This document shows positions 1 through 9,501 of a stretch of DNA of 64,000 bases, piece after piece. The position numbers and the translations under genes are program-made. How positions within the stretch are numbered: position 1 is the first letter of the stretch; each line of letters opens with the position of its first letter. The DNA comes from Shewanella sp. MBTL60-007 (lineage in GTDB: Bacteria > Pseudomonadota > Gammaproteobacteria > Enterobacterales > Shewanellaceae), in NCBI RefSeq assembly GCF_019654915.1, contig NZ_BPET01000012.1, forward strand, positions 35,890 through 99,889, read 5' to 3'. The notes below the pieces were generated by a model, which did not search any database, was not told the origin of the DNA, and saw only the letters and a program-made list of their open reading frames with translations.

Positions 1-1353
1 GAAGTTGCCGATGAAAGAATTCAACAGGCCGCCATCGAGAGTGCTAAAGCCGGTTTTGCAATTTGGTCGAAGATGACCGCAATGGAGCGAAGCCGCATTC
101 TACTTAAAGCTGTTGCCCTTCTGCGGGAGCGCAACGATGAGCTGGCAGCCATCGAAGTACAAGACACGGGTAAGCCTTGGCAGGAGGCCTCAGTGGTCGA
201 TATTGTCACAGGCGCAGACTCAATCGAGTTTTTCGCAGGCCTTGCGCCAAGTATCGAAGGCAACCAACAAACCGTGGGTGATGACTTTTATTACACCCGC
301 CGTGAACCCTTGGGGATCTGCGCTGGCATTGGTGCCTGGAACTATCCGTTACAGATAGCTTGCTGGAAATCCGCTCCGGCTCTGGCTTGCGGTAATGTAA
401 TGATCTTCAAGCCATCGGAAGAGACCCCCTTAGGCGCATTAAAGCTGGCTGAGATCTTTACCGAAGCGGGTCTGCCAGACGGTGTGTTTAACGTCGTTCA
501 AGGAGATGGTCAAGTCGGCGCATGGCTAACCAATAATGATGAGATTGCTAAAGTTTCGTTCACCGGCGAAGTCGGTACAGGCAAGAAAGTGATGGCCGCG
601 GCGGCAAGCTCACTCAAAGAAGTCACCATGGAGCTAGGAGGTAAATCTCCGTTAATCATCTTCGATGACGCCGATATAGATAACGCAGTCTCGGCGGCTA
701 TGTTGGGTAACTTTTACACTCAAGGCGAGATCTGCACTAACGGTACTCGGGTATTTGTGCAGCAAGCTATCTATCCCCAATTTATCGAAAAACTAGTGAG
801 TCGCACTCAAAACAATATCGTATGCGGCGACCCTATGGATCCTGAAACCAATTTTGGCGCGTTGATCTCTAAGGCACACCAAGACAAGGTTCTGAGCTAT
901 ATAGAGATAGGTAAGAAAGAAGGCGCCGAGCTACTCATTGGTGGCCATGCCCTAAAGCCTGAAAATAGCCCAAATGGTTACTTCGTGGCGCCGACTATCT
1001 TTGGTAACTGCCTTGACGAGATGACACTGAGCAAAGAGGAGATCTTTGGTCCAGTGATGTCGGTATTACCCTTTAGTGATGAAGAGGAAGTCATACGCCG
1101 CGCCAACGATACCCGCTTAGGCTTAGCCGCAGGCGTATTTACCCAAGACATCAGCCGCGCTCATCGAGTTATTCATCAGATGCAGGCAGGTATTTGCTGG
1201 ATCAACGCCTATGGTGCCTCACCTGCAGAAATGCCAGTTGGTGGCTATAAAATGTCTGGGATTGGCCGAGAAAACGGCTCTGAGACGCTAAAGGCTTATA
1301 CTCAAATCAAAGCCGTATACGTAGGTATGCAGCCGCTTGAAAGTCCATTTTAA
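1..1353 (+). CDS. betB: Betaine aldehyde dehydrogenase, 5' end outside window
   Basis: NAD(P)-dependent oxidation of betaine aldehyde to glycine betaine, second step of osmoprotectant synthesis from choline; cytosolic. The reading frame is open from base 1 and gives 450 residues; the family is about 490, so roughly 40 N-terminal residues lie outside the window. Visible aldehyde dehydrogenase signatures in order: IGAWNYPLQ with the catalytic-pocket Asn, the NAD-fold segment [20 protein letters not shown] with the general-base Glu, and GEICTNGTR with the nucleophilic Cys in the form typical of BetB. betA follows after 9 bp, so the two are co-transcribed. A betI repressor, usual in such operons, would lie upstream and is not visible. 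Function is secure; the true start cannot be seen. Confidence 0.95.
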   Translation, partial: EVADERIQQAAIESAKAGFAIWSKMTAMERSRILLKAVALLRERNDELAAIEVQDTGKPWQEASVVDIVTGADSIEFFAGLAPSIEGNQQTVGDDFYYTRREPLGICAGIGAWNYPLQIACWKSAPALACGNVMIFKPSEETPLGALKLAEIFTEAGLPDGVFNVVQGDGQVGAWLTNNDEIAKVSFTGEVGTGKKVMAAAASSLKEVTMELGGKSPLIIFDDADIDNAVSAAMLGNFYTQGEICTNGTRVFVQQAIYPQFIEKLVSRTQNNIVCGDPMDPETNFGALISKAHQDKVLSYIEIGKKEGAELLIGGHALKPENSPNGYFVAPTIFGNCLDEMTLSKEEIFGPVMSVLPFSDEEEVIRRANDTRLGLAAGVFTQDISRAHRVIHQMQAGICWINAYGASPAEMPVGGYKMSGIGRENGSETLKAYTQIKAVYVGMQPLESPF

Positions 1354-1362
1354 GGAGCTGAC

Positions 1363-3060
1363 ATGACCACAACTCATCCTCAATACGATTATATTATCGT
1401 TGGTGCTGGTAGCGCAGGCTGCGTGCTAGCTAATCGCTTATCAGCCGACTCAAATAACCGCGTACTATTACTTGAAACTGGCGGCAGCGACAGGAGCATT
1501 TTTATTCAGATGCCCACTGCACTCTCGATCCCCATGAACACTAAGAAATACGCTTGGCAGTTTGAAACCGAAGCCGAGCCTTTTCTGGATAACCGCCGCA
1601 TGCATTGCCCAAGGGGCAAGGTGTTAGGGGGATCATCATCGATTAACGGCATGGTGTATGTACGTGGCCATGCTCGCGATTTCGATGAGTGGCAGCAACA
1701 CGGAGCGAAAAACTGGGATTACGCCCACTGCTTGCCCTACTTCAAGAAAGCCGAAGACTGGGCGTTTGGTGAAGATGATTATCGCTCAGTTGACGGTCCT
1801 CTTGGTGTCAACAACGGCAACCAGATGAAAAACCCACTGTATAAGGCGTTTGTTGCCGCTGGCATCGATGCTGGCTACTTAGCCACTGACGACTATAACG
1901 GCGCCCAGCAAGAGGGCTTTGGCCCGATGCACATGACAGTTAAAAATGGCGTGCGTTGGTCAACGGCTAACGCCTACCTAAGGCCTGCCATGAAGCGTGA
2001 AAACTTAACCGTTATCACCCATGCTCAAGTGCACAAGGTACTGTTTTCAACCAAGCAAGGTGAAGCTAACAAAGCCGTAGGTGTGCGCTTTGAGCGTAAA
2101 GGTAAAATTTTGGAGGTTAATGCCGCCAAAGAGGTGGTGTTATCGGCAGGATCAATTGGCTCACCACATATCTTGCAACTCTCAGGAATAGGCGCAGCAG
2201 ATACCTTAGCCAAGGCTGGTATTGAGCAAATACATGAGCTACCTGGTGTGGGAGAGAACCTGCAAGATCACCTGGAATTTTACTTCCAGTTTAAGTGTCT
2301 CAAGCCTATTTCCCTTAACGGCAAATTAGACCCACTGAATAAACTGTTCATCGGTACTCGCTGGATCTTAAACAAATCAGGCCTAGGCGCGACCAATCAC
2401 TTCGAGTCTTGCGGCTTTATTCGCTCAAAGGCTGGGCTGGAGTGGCCAGATCTGCAATACCACTTCTTACCTGCGGCAATGCGATATGACGGCAAAGAGG
2501 CCTTTGCTGGTCATGGCTTCCAAGTGCATATCGGTCATAACAAGCCTAAGAGTCGCGGCAGTGTCAAAGTGGTCTCAGATAATCCTAAACAGGCACCCAG
2601 CATTCTATTTAACTACCTGTCTCATCAAGACGATATCGAAGGTTTCCGCGCCTGTGTTCGCTTAACACGAGAGATCATCAATCAGCCAGCGCTAGATGAA
2701 TTCCGCGGCGAAGAGATTCAGCCCGGCATAGCAGTACAGACCGATGAGCAGATTGATAGTTTCGTAAGAAGCGCGGTTGAGAGTGCTTACCACCCCTCTT
2801 GCACCTGCAAGATGGGTGAAGATCCGATGGCCGTGGTGGACTCAGAAACGCGAGTACATGGGATACAGGGACTTAGGGTGGTCGATTCCTCTATTTTCCC
2901 GACCATTCCAAACGGTAACCTCAACTCGCCGACCATCATGCTCGCCGAGCGTGCTGCCGACTTGATCTTAGGCAATACGCCACTCGCGCCAAGTGCTGCC
3001 GAAGTGGTTGTTAGTCAGGATTGGCAACAGCAACAAAGGCAACGACCACCAGCAAGATAA
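1363..3060 (+). CDS. betA: Choline dehydrogenase (GMC oxidoreductase)
   Basis: FAD-dependent, membrane-associated oxidation of choline to betaine aldehyde. 565 residues, normal for BetA. The N-terminal dinucleotide fold [17 protein letters not shown] is at about residues 9-27, GMC signature 1 ([18 protein letters not shown]) near residue 87, signature 2 ([15 protein letters not shown]) near 263, and the active-site His and Asn in [11 protein letters not shown] and [11 protein letters not shown] near the C-terminus. An AAGGAG ribosome site sits directly upstream of the ATG, 9 bp after betB, so this is the second gene of a bet operon. The C-terminal Q/R-rich tail ([11 protein letters not shown]) is low complexity and probably not functional. 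Next to a BCCT-type carrier, the context supports choline rather than another alcohol as substrate. Confidence 0.95.
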   Translation: MTTTHPQYDYIIVGAGSAGCVLANRLSADSNNRVLLLETGGSDRSIFIQMPTALSIPMNTKKYAWQFETEAEPFLDNRRMHCPRGKVLGGSSSINGMVYVRGHARDFDEWQQHGAKNWDYAHCLPYFKKAEDWAFGEDDYRSVDGPLGVNNGNQMKNPLYKAFVAAGIDAGYLATDDYNGAQQEGFGPMHMTVKNGVRWSTANAYLRPAMKRENLTVITHAQVHKVLFSTKQGEANKAVGVRFERKGKILEVNAAKEVVLSAGSIGSPHILQLSGIGAADTLAKAGIEQIHELPGVGENLQDHLEFYFQFKCLKPISLNGKLDPLNKLFIGTRWILNKSGLGATNHFESCGFIRSKAGLEWPDLQYHFLPAAMRYDGKEAFAGHGFQVHIGHNKPKSRGSVKVVSDNPKQAPSILFNYLSHQDDIEGFRACVRLTREIINQPALDEFRGEEIQPGIAVQTDEQIDSFVRSAVESAYHPSCTCKMGEDPMAVVDSETRVHGIQGLRVVDSSIFPTIPNGNLNSPTIMLAERAADLILGNTPLAPSAAEVVVSQDWQQQQRQRPPAR

Positions 3061-3067
3061 TCGCTTC

Positions 3068-3118
3068 GGCTTAGCTAAAGCACGCGTCAATGACACTGAC
3101 GAGTGCTGGCGCTAAGCC
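3068..3118. repeat. Nested inverted repeat after betA
   Basis: Three successive arms pair around one centre: GGCTTAGC (3068-3075) with GCTAAGCC (3111-3118), AGCAC (3079-3083) with GTGCT (3103-3107), and CGTCA (3085-3089) with TGACG (3097-3101). It begins 8 bases after the betA stop. There is no following T tract, so it may act as an mRNA 3'-end stabiliser or partial terminator between betBA and the transporter rather than a classic terminator. I see no other feature in the 3119-3340 remainder of this gap. Confidence 0.6.
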
Positions 3119-3349
3119 TAGCCCACCACAAACGAAATGAAGATGATCGGCAATCCTTCTGCCGCCTCTTCAAACTGTTTACGTATAGGCCCTGCCAGCC
3201 TAGGCCATTGCGGCTAAATGGCATTAATCGCCACGTTTAATTTATCAAACCTTAGCTGATGTGAAAACGGCAATTAAGGCTTGAGGGATTTTTGCGGCCA
3301 AAATTTGGCTGAAAGCGGGCATAACGATAATAAAAACAAGGACTAAACC

Positions 3350-3382
3350 ATGTTTAATAAAGAAAAGTCAGGAGTTCTATAA
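3350..3382 (+). CDS. Possible 10-residue leader peptide before the BCCT gene
   Basis: A ten-codon ORF (MFNKEKSGVL) has its own purine-rich AAGGA site just upstream (around 3338-3342) and ends in TAATG, its stop overlapping the transporter start by one base. The transporter ribosome site (AGGAG) lies inside it, so translating the leader would pass over and expose that site; translational coupling is a reasonable inference. No known attenuator motif is visible in the peptide. It may be chance, since ten codons are few; conservation in related genomes would decide. Confidence 0.35.
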   Translation: MFNKEKSGVL

Positions 3383-4599
3383 TGACTACTTGGCTAACTA
3401 TAGGGATATTATTTACTTTCGCCGCCATTGCCTTCGTGATTTATCGCTGGGGTAACGTCAAGTGTATCGGTGTCACGCCGGTACGCACCTTTACCTTTAT
3501 CGCCATCCTGTTTACCTCAGGTCTGGATGTAGGTTTAATCATGTTCCCGCTAACGGAGTTCGCTGGCTATGCAGATTTAAGTGCCAGCCCGGAATATGGC
3601 TTTACCAATCCATTAGCAATTGAGTTTGGCTTCTGGGCATTTTTAATCTGGGCATTTTACTTCTTAACTTGCTTCTATTTTTGTGTGATTGAGCCAAGAG
3701 TGAAGTTCTTCGAAATCCCAGTGATCAAGTTTATTAATAACTTAGTGATCATCGGCACCTGTGCCTTTACCGCTTACCTGCTATTGACCAACTTACCTTG
3801 GTATCTGCCAGAGATGGGTGATGGCGAGTCTGTAGTAAGCAGCTTCTATCTGATGGTATTCGTGATTATCGCGGCCGCAGTCTACTCCAGTACTAGCATA
3901 CGTTATGTACGTATTCTTAGCTTAGCCAGCACTTGGTTATTCTTAGGTCTTATCGTGTTGATGTGGGCCGGTGCATTTATGTCAAAAGAATCGGCTATGG
4001 GCGAGTTTGTTAACACCTTCGCCTTGATTGGCGACTACTTTGGCAATATTCACCACTTCGTCCTACCGATGAACGATTACCACGAATTCTACCTCTTCTG
4101 GTGGTTTGCTTGGAGCATCATGATTGGTCAGTTCACCTCACGCTTTGTGGGGGGCTTGAAAACCTATCAAGTACTGATTGCCATGATGGTATTCCCATCA
4201 CTGCCAATTGCCGTCTGGTTCACCGTGCTTTACTACTACAGCGCCAATGAGATCGCCACGACTGGCTTCTACAATCTTGCCATGGTATTTGTGGGGATCA
4301 CCTTCGTAGTCAACTCCCTCGACTCGTTAATTCGCCTGTACACCGACAACCTCAACCTGACTGTTGAGCGCTTCGGTAAGACTAAATACATCATAGGCAA
4401 TCTCGCCTTGATGAGCGGCCTCACCCTACTGTTTCAACTTAACTTCCTGGAGATCCAGTGGGTTGGCGCACTGGCTATTGGCCTCATCTTAGCCTGCTTT
4501 GGCTACATTTTAGCGACGAAATACAAGAAGGTGGCGGCTATTGAGCGCTCACCAACTGAAAACAAAATCGACTTTAGCAAAATTGAATTAGCTAACTAA
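3382..4599 (+). CDS. BCCT-family (choline/betaine/carnitine) transporter, short form
   Basis: Probable sodium- or proton-coupled importer of choline or a related trimethylammonium compound. 405 residues with about eleven to twelve hydrophobic helices. The Trp-rich block FYLFWWFAWSIMIGQFTSR near residue 233 matches the conserved core of BCCT carriers, where the aromatic box binds the quaternary amine. It is clearly shorter than the usual 500-650 residue members and lacks long cytoplasmic tails, which in BetP/BetT carry osmosensing. An AGGAG site lies 9 bp ahead of the ATG. It follows betBA at 321 bp and precedes a porin gene by 14 bp, so supplying substrate to BetA is the natural role. Family assignment is by motif only and the protein is divergent; exact substrate is inference. 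Confidence 0.7.
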   Translation: MTTWLTIGILFTFAAIAFVIYRWGNVKCIGVTPVRTFTFIAILFTSGLDVGLIMFPLTEFAGYADLSASPEYGFTNPLAIEFGFWAFLIWAFYFLTCFYFCVIEPRVKFFEIPVIKFINNLVIIGTCAFTAYLLLTNLPWYLPEMGDGESVVSSFYLMVFVIIAAAVYSSTSIRYVRILSLASTWLFLGLIVLMWAGAFMSKESAMGEFVNTFALIGDYFGNIHHFVLPMNDYHEFYLFWWFAWSIMIGQFTSRFVGGLKTYQVLIAMMVFPSLPIAVWFTVLYYYSANEIATTGFYNLAMVFVGITFVVNSLDSLIRLYTDNLNLTVERFGKTKYIIGNLALMSGLTLLFQLNFLEIQWVGALAIGLILACFGYILATKYKKVAAIERSPTENKIDFSKIELAN

Positions 4600-4613
4600 A
4601 AAGAAAAAGGGAA

Positions 4614-5321
4614 ATGATGAAAACAACAATTAAAAAGCTTGCGCTACTGGGTCTAATCGCATTACCAACAACGGCAATGGCTAACCTGAGCTCAACTGTG
4701 ACTGCAACCTCTGATTACACTTTTAACGGTGTGAGCCAAACAGATAATGGCCCTGCACTACAGGCAAGCCTTGATTACGCCGCCGATGCCGGTTGGTATG
4801 TAGGTACTTGGGCATCAAACGTAGATTACGGCTCAGGTGATGACACTTGGCTAGAGTTGGATTTTTACGGCGGGATCTTCTATCAGCTAAGCGAAAGCGT
4901 GTCACTGGATGCGGGTATTGCTTACTACACTTATCATGGTGATTCGTTCTCTGATGAATATCAGTATCCAGAGATCTACACGAAATTTGGTTATGGTTCA
5001 TCTGTTGGCCAAACAGAGCTCAACTTCTGGTATACATGGGATTACTTCGGCGTAGACGCGGGTCACTACATCATGATGGCAGCGCACACATTTACCATTG
5101 CCGAAGGTCATGACATTCGCATCAGCTTTGACCGTTCTACTTCTACCGATGAAAACAAATGGTCTTGGGATGGCGACAAAGCCTATAACCATTATCGCGC
5201 AGAGTACATGACAAGCTGGAAAGGCTTTGACTTTAACCTAGCCGTTGAAGATACCAGCATGGACATAGATACTGCCGATACGCGTGCAGTACTATCGGTT
5301 GCAAGAACCTTTAACTTCTAA
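4614..5321 (+). CDS. TorF-family putative outer-membrane porin
   Basis: 235 residues starting with a Sec signal peptide (MMKTTIKKLALLGLIALPTTAMA, cleavage near residue 23), then a sequence rich in aromatic alternating strands and ending in a C-terminal Phe (TFNF), as expected for a Bam-inserted beta-barrel. The opening of the mature chain (SSTVTATSDYTFNGVSQT) is typical of the conserved proteobacterial family known as TorF/TIGR02001. It sits 14 bp behind the BCCT gene with an AAGGG site, so it is probably co-transcribed and may pass choline-type solutes through the outer membrane; that link is inferred from position only. Either of two adjacent ATG codons could be the start. A strong terminator follows. 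Confidence 0.75.
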   Translation: MMKTTIKKLALLGLIALPTTAMANLSSTVTATSDYTFNGVSQTDNGPALQASLDYAADAGWYVGTWASNVDYGSGDDTWLELDFYGGIFYQLSESVSLDAGIAYYTYHGDSFSDEYQYPEIYTKFGYGSSVGQTELNFWYTWDYFGVDAGHYIMMAAHTFTIAEGHDIRISFDRSTSTDENKWSWDGDKAYNHYRAEYMTSWKGFDFNLAVEDTSMDIDTADTRAVLSVARTFNF

Positions 5322-5367
5322 AGGACTTAACGCCAGCCAAGTAACAACCTTGCTCCTAAACTAAATT

Positions 5368-5403
5368 GTGCGGTATAACGCTGGTCGTTATGCCGCACTT
5401 TTT
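5368..5403 (+). terminator. Rho-independent terminator after the porin gene
   Basis: A 13-bp stem, GTGCGGTATAACG (5368-5380) with CGTTATGCCGCAC (5386-5398), broken only by one G-U pair, has a 5-base loop and is followed by TTTTT. It closes the transporter-porin unit. Confidence 0.9.
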
Positions 5404-5492
5404 AATCGCAGCGATAAAAGCGCTTGTAACAACAAGTATACTCATTGAGAACCTAACGACACTGGCAAAGACCTTTTGGCTAAGGACAACAG

Positions 5493-5966
5493 ATGGAAAA
5501 ATATGAACAGCTATTGATTTCACTGCGGCGAGTTATCCGAGCGATCGACATCCATTCTCGCCAGCTCAACAAGCAGTCAGGCCTTACTGGACCACAGTTG
5601 ATGGTGATGCACAGTATCGAACAACTTGAGTCACCTCTAGCAAAAGAGGTCGCCAAAGAAGTTGCCTTAAGCCCAGCCACGGTCACCACCATTATCGACA
5701 GGCTAGAGAGTCGCGAGTTAGTCATTAGAACCCGCAGCGAAACCGATAAGCGTAAGGTACATCTATCATTGAGTGAAAATGGCCAAGCCCTGCTCAGTGA
5801 CTCACCTAAGCCACTGCAAGAACACTTTATCACCCGCTATCAAAATCTTGAACAGTGGGAGCAGAGCCAACTGTTATCGTCAGTTGAGCGCATCGCGGCC
5901 ATGATGGACGCAGAAGAACTCGATGCCGCCCCAGTACTCTTGGTAGGACAGATCCAAGCAGATTAA
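5493..5966 (+). CDS. MarR-family transcriptional regulator
   Basis: 157 residues. A winged helix-turn-helix occupies the middle: LTGPQLMVMHSIEQL, then AKEVALSPATVTTIIDRLESRELVIRTRSETDKRKVHLSLSENG, the characteristic MarR recognition helix plus wing with the conserved D-x-R-(K/R)-x-x-x-x-L run. Helical N- and C-terminal ends would form the dimer interface. Such proteins bind short palindromes and are usually released by small phenolic or oxidant ligands. It stands alone between a terminator and convergently oriented acetyltransferase genes, so its target is not evident; self-regulation is likely for the family. No bet-type regulator motif is present and I would not assign it to the bet locus. 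Confidence 0.88.
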   Translation: MEKYEQLLISLRRVIRAIDIHSRQLNKQSGLTGPQLMVMHSIEQLESPLAKEVAKEVALSPATVTTIIDRLESRELVIRTRSETDKRKVHLSLSENGQALLSDSPKPLQEHFITRYQNLEQWEQSQLLSSVERIAAMMDAEELDAAPVLLVGQIQAD

Positions 5967-5977
5967 GTGTTGTATCT

Positions 5978-6433
5978 TTAAAGTTGTTTACTCATAAAGC
6001 TACTGTAGGGATCCTGCTTGTAATCAGCAAATGGCTCACACTCTTTAAAGCCAAACTGCTCATAGAGTTTACGGGCTGGAATAAAGGCTTCCATAGAGCC
6101 AGTCTCAAGGCTAAGCCTCTGATAACCCCGTGATCTTGCCTCTGCAATGATGTGGCCTAATAGTTGTTGGGCTACGCCTTGACGTAAAAAGTCAGTGGAT
6201 GTACGCATCGACTTAATTTCACCGTGGTTACTACCTAACTGCTTTAGCGCACCGCAGCCAGCAAGTTCATCTTCGCTCCATAGGCTCCAGAAGGTAACAT
6301 CATCTGCCTCCAGCCCAGACACATTGAGCGCATGCACACTCTCTGGCGGCGAATGGCTGCACATATCTTCATGGTGTTCTTTTAATAGCGCCAACACCTT
6401 ATCATCACGAATTAAGCCTAGTTTGATTTGCAT
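5978..6433 (-). CDS. GNAT-family N-acetyltransferase
   Basis: 151 residues with the GNAT fold: the motif-A strand and acetyl-CoA pyrophosphate loop are seen in GEIKSMRTSTDFLRQGVAQQLL (RQGVAQ fits the R/Q-x-x-G-x-G/A loop), followed by the motif-B end segment LSLETGSMEAFIPARKLYEQFGF. Such single-domain enzymes acetylate small amines or protein N-termini; the substrate cannot be read from sequence. It is transcribed convergently to the MarR gene, stops 11 bp past that gene's end, and is preceded by a VOC gene in the same orientation 24 bp away, so the two are probably one transcript. Confidence 0.85.
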   Translation of the reverse strand: MQIKLGLIRDDKVLALLKEHHEDMCSHSPPESVHALNVSGLEADDVTFWSLWSEDELAGCGALKQLGSNHGEIKSMRTSTDFLRQGVAQQLLGHIIAEARSRGYQRLSLETGSMEAFIPARKLYEQFGFKECEPFADYKQDPYSSFMSKQL

Positions 6434-6457
6434 TTTTCTCTCGTTCTCAATCTAACT

Positions 6458-6841
6458 TCATACTCGCCATGGCGGATTCAGTCGGTTCTCGCCCGCCCAA
6501 TAGAGTTTAATCTTGTTGCCCGATGGGTCGTGCAGTATCGCCTCACGCCAAAGGTAGGCTTGATCCGTCGGATCTTGGTCAAATTCAATGCCCGCATGTT
6601 TCAGCGAACTGACCCACTCATCAAGCTTCTCATGTTCAAAATAGATAATGGCGCCACAACCTTTTCCAACAGTCTTGCCAGCCTCATCCTCTAGAGAGAG
6701 CGAAAAAGTGGCTCCTCCAACGGGGCATTCGAAGCGCGCATAATGCGGCGTATCGACTATCAGTATAAAGCCTAAGGTTAAATAGAACTGTAGGGCTTGG
6801 GCCATATCGTGTACGGGCAAAGTCACTTGATTTAGATTCAC
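6458..6841 (-). CDS. VOC-superfamily (glyoxalase/bleomycin-resistance-like) protein
   Basis: 127 residues, one paired beta-alpha-beta-beta-beta module. It opens with LNQVTLPVHDMAQALQFYLTLGFILIVD, the usual VOC start, contains YARFECPVGGATFSLSL, and ends with ILHDPSGNKIKLYW, where the Asp-Pro-x-Gly-Asn turn and terminal strand are diagnostic. Many members bind a divalent metal or a small ligand; the exact substrate is unknown. Neighbouring GNAT genes on both sides in the same orientation suggest a small detoxification or resistance-like cluster, which is inference. Confidence 0.82.
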   Translation of the reverse strand: MNLNQVTLPVHDMAQALQFYLTLGFILIVDTPHYARFECPVGGATFSLSLEDEAGKTVGKGCGAIIYFEHEKLDEWVSSLKHAGIEFDQDPTDQAYLWREAILHDPSGNKIKLYWAGENRLNPPWRV

Positions 6842-6909
6842 GCAACCTCCTTGTAATCGAGTTGAAAAATCACTTTAGTCTTTTGATTCTTTTTACTTAA
6901 AAAGATGAT

Positions 6910-7464
6910 TCAGGTATTAACAACATCAGATCTTAGTAAAGAGAATACTTTTAAATCGTGGTAAGCACCTTTCCAATAACCATGCTCTCTTAAAATACCG
7001 TCGCACTTAAAACCTAGCTTTTTCAATACAGCTTCCGAACCATGGTTACCCATCATGGTATAAGCTTCGATTTTATTGACATGTTTAGGGCACTGCTCAG
7101 AAAATGAAAACTCGATAAGTTTAGCGATCGCCTCTGTTGCATAGCCCTTACCCCAATACGCTTTAAAGAACTCATATCCAATAACGGCAACGTGGTTACT
7201 GCATTCAAAGCGATTAATCCCACATCCCCCCAGAAGCTTATGGGTGACTTTATCGCGAATCGCCCATCGAATCCCCTCACACTGCTCATAGCGCTTAGCA
7301 TCATTATTGATTAACTCGATCGCTTGTGCTTCATGACTAAAATCTAAATCATAAAATTTGATCACTTCGGGATCTGAAAACATCTCGAAAAGCAGTTTTG
7401 AATCCGCTAGTACTTGCTGGTTTAATACTAGCCTTTCGGTCTCTAATTGTGGAAATGCTAACAT
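6910..7464 (-). CDS. GNAT acetyltransferase, RimJ/RimL type
   Basis: 184 residues. The N-terminal [13 protein letters not shown] is the standard opening of the RimJ/RimL-like GNAT group. The acetyl-CoA binding segment is visible as [28 protein letters not shown] (GKGYATE loop), and the C-terminal part [41 protein letters not shown] matches motif B and the closing strand. Relatives acetylate ribosomal protein N-termini or small molecules; this one is not assignable further. It lies 68 bp upstream of the VOC gene in the same direction, so it may begin the three-gene run. Confidence 0.87.
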   Translation of the reverse strand: MLAFPQLETERLVLNQQVLADSKLLFEMFSDPEVIKFYDLDFSHEAQAIELINNDAKRYEQCEGIRWAIRDKVTHKLLGGCGINRFECSNHVAVIGYEFFKAYWGKGYATEAIAKLIEFSFSEQCPKHVNKIEAYTMMGNHGSEAVLKKLGFKCDGILREHGYWKGAYHDLKVFSLLRSDVVNT

Positions 7465-7589
7465 ATTTCGCTAAATTCCTTTTTCCAAGCAAGGTGGAAA
7501 TGATTGACTGCGATGAACCTTATTAACCTAGCACTGTGATCAAATTGAAACAATCTACACGCTATCTCTCATCTTAACTCTATGGCTTT

Positions 7590-7618
7590 TTCACTAACGC
7601 TAAGCACCGTGGTATATT
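7590..7618 (+). promoter_or_regulatory. Sigma-70-like promoter of mtnN
   Basis: A -35 element TTCACT (7590-7595) and -10 element TATATT (7613-7618) are spaced 17 bp apart, 40 bp before the mtnN ATG. The match is good but not perfect (4/6 and 5/6). Confidence 0.55.
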
Positions 7619-7657
7619 AGCGCCCATATTCATTCAGGTAGTTAAAAAGGTCATAAA

Positions 7658-8350
7658 ATGAAAATCGGTATTATTGGCGCTATGGAGCCAGAAGTTGCGC
7701 ATTTAGTTGAGTCGATGGAAAACCCAAGCTCTACAACCATCGCCGGTATCGAGTTTGTTGCAGGTCAACTTGCGGGTAAAGAGGTTATCGTCACTCGCTC
7801 TGGTATTGGTAAAGTGACTGCTAGTATTGCGACTACGCTACTCATTGAAAAGTATGCGCCTGATGCGATTATTAACACTGGCTCTGCAGGCGGTTTTGCC
7901 GATGAGCTAGCCATTGGCGATATCGTAATTTCATCTGAAGTGCGTCACCACGATGTTGACGTGACAGCTTTCGGTTATGAGATTGGTCAAATGGCGCAGC
8001 AACCAGCGGCATTTATCCCAGATGCCAAGCTTGTTGCTGCGGCGCAAAAAGCGGTTGCAAGCCTAGGCGAAGTGAAGGCGATAGAAGGCCTAATCTGTAC
8101 TGGCGATAGCTTTATTTGTGATCCAGTTCGTACCAAGACCATGCTAGAAAACTTCCCAACTATGGCTGCTTGTGAAATGGAAGGCGCGGCAATCGCTCAG
8201 GTTTGTCACCAATTTGGTGTACCGTTTGTAGTTATCCGTTCACTGTCAGACAATGCTAACAACGACTCGCCTGTAGACTTTGACGAGTACATTGTAAAAG
8301 CAGGCCACCACTCTGCATTGATGGTTATCGCTCTGCTTAAGCAGCTTTAA
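7658..8350 (+). CDS. mtnN: 5'-methylthioadenosine/S-adenosylhomocysteine nucleosidase
   Basis: Hydrolyses MTA, S-adenosylhomocysteine and 5'-deoxyadenosine, releasing adenine; feeds methionine salvage and the AI-2 precursor pathway. 230 residues, the usual length (E. coli 232). The start [16 protein letters not shown] contains the catalytic-site Glu, [35 protein letters not shown] is the conserved nucleoside-phosphorylase core, [12 protein letters not shown] carries the ribose-binding Met-Glu pair and RSLSDNAN the catalytic Asp. A CbiB-like gene follows at 41 bp and may share the transcript; both touch adenosyl-containing cofactors, but a functional link is only suggestive. Confidence 0.97.
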   Translation: MKIGIIGAMEPEVAHLVESMENPSSTTIAGIEFVAGQLAGKEVIVTRSGIGKVTASIATTLLIEKYAPDAIINTGSAGGFADELAIGDIVISSEVRHHDVDVTAFGYEIGQMAQQPAAFIPDAKLVAAAQKAVASLGEVKAIEGLICTGDSFICDPVRTKTMLENFPTMAACEMEGAAIAQVCHQFGVPFVVIRSLSDNANNDSPVDFDEYIVKAGHHSALMVIALLKQL

Positions 8351-8391
8351 GCGAAAGAGTTTTAAAAGCAACACAAGGATAGCGCGGCAAT

Positions 8392-9372
8392 ATGGTTCCA
8401 GAGTTTACTAAAATCTTTTCCCAAGATAGTCAGCTTTACACTGGAGCCTTGGTGTTATTGGTGTCCACTCTATTGGCACGGATCGCACCACTGCCGCGTA
8501 ATCTACAGCCGCTTGAGTGGTTATCTCAAGTGGCTAAAAATCTAAGTGCAAAAGTCAACCGTGCTAACCGCGCGCCCTCACAGCAGCTAATAGCTGGCAC
8601 CCTTGCCATGTTACTGCTAATCATCCCCTTTGGGGCGATGATTAGCCTCTTGATTGAACTGGCCGAATTCCCTTGGTTCTTCGAAACCATCGTTATCTAC
8701 CTTTGCTTACAAGACGATCATTTCAGGTATATAGCCAACGAAGTCATCATCGCTATCAAACGGGATAATAAACTCAGGGCTCGCAGCTTGTTGGCGCCTT
8801 GGTTAACTCGAAATACGGTATCGCTTTCAAACGTGGGCCTGTGTAAGGCCGCCATTGAAAGACTATCGACCACTTCAATTTACGGCACCGTGTCTGCCAT
8901 TGTTTTTTTTATTATTGGCGGCGTCCCCTTACTAATCATCGCTAGGATGATCAAACAACTTGAATCTTGCTGGCCGGTATATAATCCGCATTACCGCTAT
9001 TTTGGTATGCCAGTGTATGTACTCTCTACTTTAATGCACTATATTCCAGCAAAACTCTGGAGTCTTACTCTCGCCATTCAAGGGGGGCCAAAGACCCTTA
9101 TAAGACTGTTTGTGCCTAAGATTACCGCAACACCACTGAATGAGTATCAAACCTGTGAGGTTGTCGCCTGTGCGTTAGCAGTTGAGCTTGGCGGCCCAGT
9201 GAAGTTTAAAGAGGAAAGAGTCGATATGCCGAAGGTCTCTTATGGCAAACTCCCCGATGAGAACGATTTATTGAGAGCAGTTAAACTTAACTCTGTAGCC
9301 TTCAGCTTATGGGCGCTTGCTATCGTTATCTTGCCGAGTATTTGGGGGCTGCTGCGTGTAATGCAAGGTTAG
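8392..9372 (+). CDS. CbiB/CobD-family membrane protein, divergent
   Basis: 326 residues with several membrane helices, related to adenosylcobinamide-phosphate synthase (CbiB, about 319 residues), which joins aminopropanol phosphate to adenosylcobyric acid. Recognisable parts are ARSLLAPWLTRNTVSLSN (canonical ARxxLxxxVxRDTxxL), the GGVPLLIIARMIKQLES block and NPHYRYFGMPVYVLSTLMHYIPAKL, matching the conserved NxRYxxFG...Dxx-N(W/Y)xPARL region. However, the strongly conserved AAIES-x-x-EN-x-x-DG motif reads AAIERLSTTSIYG here, losing the Glu-Asn and Asp. It may therefore not perform the canonical reaction. No other cobalamin genes are nearby. Family call is good, function less so. Confidence 0.75.
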   Translation: MVPEFTKIFSQDSQLYTGALVLLVSTLLARIAPLPRNLQPLEWLSQVAKNLSAKVNRANRAPSQQLIAGTLAMLLLIIPFGAMISLLIELAEFPWFFETIVIYLCLQDDHFRYIANEVIIAIKRDNKLRARSLLAPWLTRNTVSLSNVGLCKAAIERLSTTSIYGTVSAIVFFIIGGVPLLIIARMIKQLESCWPVYNPHYRYFGMPVYVLSTLMHYIPAKLWSLTLAIQGGPKTLIRLFVPKITATPLNEYQTCEVVACALAVELGGPVKFKEERVDMPKVSYGKLPDENDLLRAVKLNSVAFSLWALAIVILPSIWGLLRVMQG

Positions 9373-9501
9373 CCGCAGCCAAGTGCTGCTAATACCTTGA
9401 ATTTTGTTTGATAATCTCCTTTATGCGCTACTTATTTATCCAGTAGATTGTAATCATCTTGTATAAATTATTGGCATTGGTATGATTCCTAAAATCGTAT
9501 A

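Noticed and set aside
4723..5001. Minus-strand ORF within the porin gene
   Set aside because: It is an antisense shadow with unnatural His/Arg-rich composition; the sense frame has a signal peptide and barrel pattern.
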